Origin: JAGOBX01 sp017999075 [NCBI: Candidatus Babelota bacterium]
Lineage (GTDB): Bacteria > JAGOBX01
Length of the DNA stretch: 26,771 nt
Direction: 5' to 3'
Assembly: GCA_017999075.1 (NCBI GenBank)
Contig: JAGOBX010000002.1
Span: 1 to 26,771 of the forward strand
Part shown: in pieces, positions 24,004 to 26,771 of the stretch
How the letters are laid out: each line of letters opens with the position of its first letter
Position numbering within the stretch: the stretch's first letter is position 1
Position numbers and translations under genes: made by a program
Notes under the pieces: generated by a model
The model's input: the letters and a program-made list of their open reading frames with translations, nothing else
Told to the model about the DNA's origin: nothing
Databases searched by the model: none

Positions 24004-25308
24004 CTATTCAATGTACAAATATTGTTTTATTAAATTAATTTTTAAAGGATTAATTAAAGGAATATTATATAGTTCGTCTATTGAATTAAAACCCTGCTGT
24101 TTTTTTTCTGACATTAAATAAGTCTTATACCTGTCAATTAATTCTGCAGTAACATTATCGCATCCTGGAATTTTGAGCAATTGTTCTAAAGTTATTGTTT
24201 TTAAGTTATATACCGGAAAATTAAAATTTTTTTGCTGATCTGGTGATATATCTGACGGGACAGGAGGAACAGGAATTGATTCTTGAGCCGGAACAGCTTC
24301 TGGCATTGGAATTAATTCTGGGGCAGGAATTGGTTCCTGCTGAAATTGATAAGGTTCTTGAACAGCAGCCGATGACTGTTCAGGTAATGGGGGAACAGGA
24401 ATAGCTTCTTGGATATCATTTTGAAAAGGAGGAATCGGTATGTTTGAAGATGTTTCTTTATTGTTTTGAGGCATAACATTAACCTGAGGTATTTTATTTA
24501 TATAATCATTAATTTTTTTATCGAGTTCAGGATCTTTAGGTTCAGAACTAAAATAGTGTTTGTAAATAAAATATGCGGCAGCTCCAACAGCTATTGCAGT
24601 AGAACTGTATATGACAGCTTTCTTAATAAATTGTGATTTTTTATAATCTTTATATTTTTCAAATCCATAATATCCTGCTGCGCCTATAGCTGTTAATCCG
24701 GTTAATCCATAAACAACAGGCTTAACATAACTTTTTTTTTCGGTATTTTCATTATTTTCTTTTAAACTTTCTTTGTCGCAGTCATCGATTTTTTTGCAAT
24801 TGTCGGATTCGTTGATTTCATTGCCGCAATTGTCAGCATCTATAAGTTCGCCGCAATTATTTTCAGAAGAATCGTGCTGAATATGAGTTTTATTTAAATT
24901 GACATCTTCGCGATTTTTTTTGTTTTGAGTAATTTTTTCAATTTTCAGATTTTCTGATTCGGATTTGTTTGTAATATATTTTTTTTTATTTTCAGCAACT
25001 TTTTTGTCTGCATCAGGTTTGACAGATTCAGTTTTATGTTTTTCCAATTCGGATTTATAGGCTGAATTCACTAATTCTGCCTGAATGTTGTTGCCCATTG
25101 AAATATAAACTGAAGCAAGGTCGTCATAAGCTGGTTTAAACAGCGGATTTACAGATATGGACTTGTTGAAAAAATATATTTTTTGCTGAACTGACGATAA
25201 TTGTTTTCCTATATTATAAAAATAATTATCTAATTCTTCGGCTGACGCTGTCTGCATCATTAGTAAAAAACAAATTGATGAGACTGCAAAAATTTTTTTT
25301 AATAACAT
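24004..25308 (-). CDS. Secreted helix-hairpin-helix protein with TPR-like start and Pro-rich region
   Basis: I recognise parts but not the whole. The start chosen is the ATG at 25308 (434 residues), because GGAGGA lies 5 bases before it and it opens a clean signal peptide (MLLKKIFAVSSICFLLMMQ, cleavage probably after ASA at 23). Then come a TPR-like helical pair (about 40-90), a Lys/Glu/Asn-rich linker, four cysteines in an acidic stretch (152, 161, 171, 177), and two Ala/Gly-rich hydrophobic segments (197-214, 231-248) that may span the membrane. A Pro-rich run with IPIPP and IPVPP units (289-352) follows. A C-terminal tandem helix-hairpin-helix (370-432) resembles the DNA-binding part of ComEA. 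DNA uptake or envelope DNA binding is possible, but no competence genes are nearby. Confidence 0.75.
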   Translation of the reverse strand: MLLKKIFAVSSICFLLMMQTASAEELDNYFYNIGKQLSSVQQKIYFFNKSISVNPLFKPAYDDLASVYISMGNNIQAELVNSAYKSELEKHKTESVKPDADKKVAENKKKYITNKSESENLKIEKITQNKKNREDVNLNKTHIQHDSSENNCGELIDADNCGNEINESDNCKKIDDCDKESLKENNENTEKKSYVKPVVYGLTGLTAIGAAGYYGFEKYKDYKKSQFIKKAVIYSSTAIAVGAAAYFIYKHYFSSEPKDPELDKKINDYINKIPQVNVMPQNNKETSSNIPIPPFQNDIQEAIPVPPLPEQSSAAVQEPYQFQQEPIPAPELIPMPEAVPAQESIPVPPVPSDISPDQQKNFNFPVYNLKTITLEQLLKIPGCDNVTAELIDRYKTYLMSEKKQQGFNSIDELYNIPLINPLKINLIKQYLYIE

Positions 25309-25313
25309 TTTGT

Positions 25314-25319
25314 TCCTCC
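25314..25319 (-). promoter_or_regulatory. Ribosome binding site deciding the start of the secreted HhH protein
   Basis: GGAGGA on the minus strand, five bases before the ATG at 25308-25306. It favours this start over an upstream ATG at 25419, which lacks a ribosome site and would put 37 residues before the signal peptide. Confidence 0.85.
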
Positions 25320-25423
25320 GCAAAAATAATATACCATATAACTCTTTTAAAATTTTAATTATTTCATGTTTTTTATTACAAAATTTAATTGTAACCCATA
25401 AAAATAATAAAATCAACAAATAT

Positions 25424-26770
25424 TTATTGATAATTTTGAAGGTTATGTCCGCAGAATTTTTTCCAGCACATATTGCGTTCCTGTTGAGAAATGCAATTCA
25501 TATCAATTTTTGAATCTATTCCGTTCCAGATTGCCCCGCAATAAAGTTCAGTCCAAAAATGTGCAAGTTTTTCAGGGGACAGGTAACCCCATTTCCGCAT
25601 TGGTTTATATCTTGAGTAAATTAATTGAGCTATGTCTTTTGGATGCCAACCTTTTTTGTCAAGTATTCTTATTATTCCTTGAAGATAAAAAGGTTTTAAC
25701 AGGTTATCGTTTGGAGTTTCCATTGCTGCTGCATAACACGGCGGCAGTTCGCGTATAACGTTGTCAATATTAAAATTAGGATTTGTTTCAGTAGTATAAT
25801 ATTTTTCATCGAACGTTTTATGAAAATTGTATAACCGGGTTTTTTTATAATCATTTATAACTTTTTTCCATGGTTCGATGTTTCTTGGAAGTTTAGTGTC
25901 AGCGGAATTAGCATATTCAACAGTGTAATCAAAATGTTTATTATCATTCCTTCTTCTGATATTCATCAGATCATTGAGGTTAGGAGTAAAGCTCATTTTA
26001 GGCCAATAACGCGGAATACACGTACAAATAGGGACATTGTTTGCCAGCCATTCACCCACTTTCCAGCGAAGAACTTTGTGTTTTTGATATGTAGAAAACG
26101 GAATTCTGATGCTTCGAGCATAAACAGGATCTGAATATAATGTTACATCAAGAGATATAGCCTCCTGGCCTTCATTATAAATTCCTTTTCCTGCAGGACC
26201 TGTTGGAATATCAGAAAAAATTACAGGGATAATTTTTTCTCCGTCAGCTCTTTTTTTATCGCATTCCTGTATGATTTTATGGGTCAGGAACTGAATTAGT
26301 CTGCATGCTCCGCTGAAAGCTTTACCTATATTTAGAGGAACCTCACCGCCTATCTTGTATTTTCTGAATTGATATTTTCTTATTGTAGTATGTTCGAGCG
26401 CCCCGATATTTTCAAGGAGATGATGTTCGTATTCAAAAGGCCAGATACAAGTGAAATGATACCCCTGACCTGTCATGGTTATTAAAAGTTCAAGTCCGTA
26501 TTCATCAAACACTTTTTTTATTATTTGATATACAGGTTCTATTTTATAAAAAGTTTTATAAGGATTTGCATGCACTTCTCCCGGATAACTTAAATTAAAA
26601 TATTCTATATCAAGGGCAAGCATAGTTCCGTCATCGCGCCATAATGAACAGAATATGTCAAGACCTTTTTGTTTTGTCATTTCAAATATTTGTTCAAATA
26701 CCGAACTTGACCAATAACCTTTTTCATTGCCTTTCCATACTTCAGATTCTCCGAAACCTATACTGTATCG
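25424..26770 (-). CDS. Archaeo-eukaryotic primase-like protein with PriL-like Cys-rich C-terminus (5' end outside window)
   Basis: The frame is open to the window edge, about 30 codons past the first in-window ATG at 26680, so the N-terminus is missing. Numbered from that ATG: LALDIEY (Asp24, Glu26) fits primase metal motif I. TGQGYHF (70-76, His75) fits the S/TGxGxH motif II. LDVTLYSDPVYARSIRIPFSTY (177-198) fits motif III, with Asp178 and the R-P-S element. The last 110 residues carry LPPC (Cys315), a helical stretch, then Cys381, Cys396, Cys405 and Cys410, like the 4Fe-4S domain of the large primase subunit PriL. The expected role is primer synthesis or DNA-repair polymerisation. No helicase or mobile-element gene is visible. 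The gap of 115 bases to the next gene is AT-rich and empty. Confidence 0.72.
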   Translation of the reverse strand, partial: RYSIGFGESEVWKGNEKGYWSSSVFEQIFEMTKQKGLDIFCSLWRDDGTMLALDIEYFNLSYPGEVHANPYKTFYKIEPVYQIIKKVFDEYGLELLITMTGQGYHFTCIWPFEYEHHLLENIGALEHTTIRKYQFRKYKIGGEVPLNIGKAFSGACRLIQFLTHKIIQECDKKRADGEKIIPVIFSDIPTGPAGKGIYNEGQEAISLDVTLYSDPVYARSIRIPFSTYQKHKVLRWKVGEWLANNVPICTCIPRYWPKMSFTPNLNDLMNIRRRNDNKHFDYTVEYANSADTKLPRNIEPWKKVINDYKKTRLYNFHKTFDEKYYTTETNPNFNIDNVIRELPPCYAAAMETPNDNLLKPFYLQGIIRILDKKGWHPKDIAQLIYSRYKPMRKWGYLSPEKLAHFWTELYCGAIWNGIDSKIDMNCISQQERNMCWKKFCGHNLQNYQ

Positions 26771-26771
26771 C

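Noticed and set aside
25309-25419. Upstream start (ATG at 25419) for the secreted HhH protein
   Set aside because: It lacks a ribosome site and would bury the signal peptide; the ATG at 25308 has GGAGGA at ideal spacing.
1-26771. CRISPR arrays, tRNA or rRNA genes, insertion sequences, phage or plasmid genes
   Set aside because: I looked for repeated spacers, cloverleaf-like GC-rich segments, transposases and terminal repeats and saw none.

Overview
The window is AT-rich (about 30% G+C by eye), densely coding and entirely chromosomal in character. No rRNA, tRNA, CRISPR array, transposase or phage gene was seen. The genes point to a flagellated, Gram-negative-type anaerobe or microaerophile: flagellar export proteins FliR/FlhB, a Maf-type flagellin glycosyltransferase candidate, an Mla-type ABC ATPase, a flavodiiron O2/NO reductase, a ferredoxin-linked 2-oxoacid oxidoreductase subunit and a molybdenum hydroxylase. 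Many proteins are divergent from textbook versions, which suits a poorly sampled lineage. I cannot name the phylum from sequence alone.

Layout. 2-1754 (+): end of fliR and all of flhB, then a convergent orphan gene (1773-2189, -). 2313-6256 (+): a three-gene molybdenum hydroxylase operon (FAD, 2Fe-2S, Mo subunits) behind a near-consensus promoter and a leader hairpin. 6304-11006 (+): a tight run of six genes: HU/IHF, a degenerate YchF-like GTPase, an unrecognised protein with an RNase HII-like motif, a Cys/His cluster and an SSB-like C-terminal tip, then RecO, a receiver-domain protein with a helical-repeat tail, and MiaA. 11010-14701 (-): malic enzyme, B12-binding-type radical SAM protein and PanE. 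15034-16179 (+): flavodiiron protein, meeting a large hybrid histidine kinase (16176-18782, -) tail to tail with shared stop-codon bases. 19034-20848 (+): TypA/BipA, ending at a bidirectional terminator shared with a convergent cluster of Maf-like protein, MlaF-like ATPase and IorB (20896-23899, -). 24004-26771 (-): a secreted helix-hairpin-helix protein and, running off the window edge, an archaeo-eukaryotic-type primase with a C-terminal Cys-rich domain resembling the iron-sulfur domain of PriL.

The two places most likely to hold something undescribed are the protein at 7753-8520, whose SSB-like tail sits directly upstream of recO (RecO is a known SSB-tail binder), and the single-chain primase at the right edge, which seems to join the catalytic features of PriS with an iron-sulfur module like that of PriL in a bacterial chromosome. 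Both are inferences from motif reading, and the findings state how to test them.
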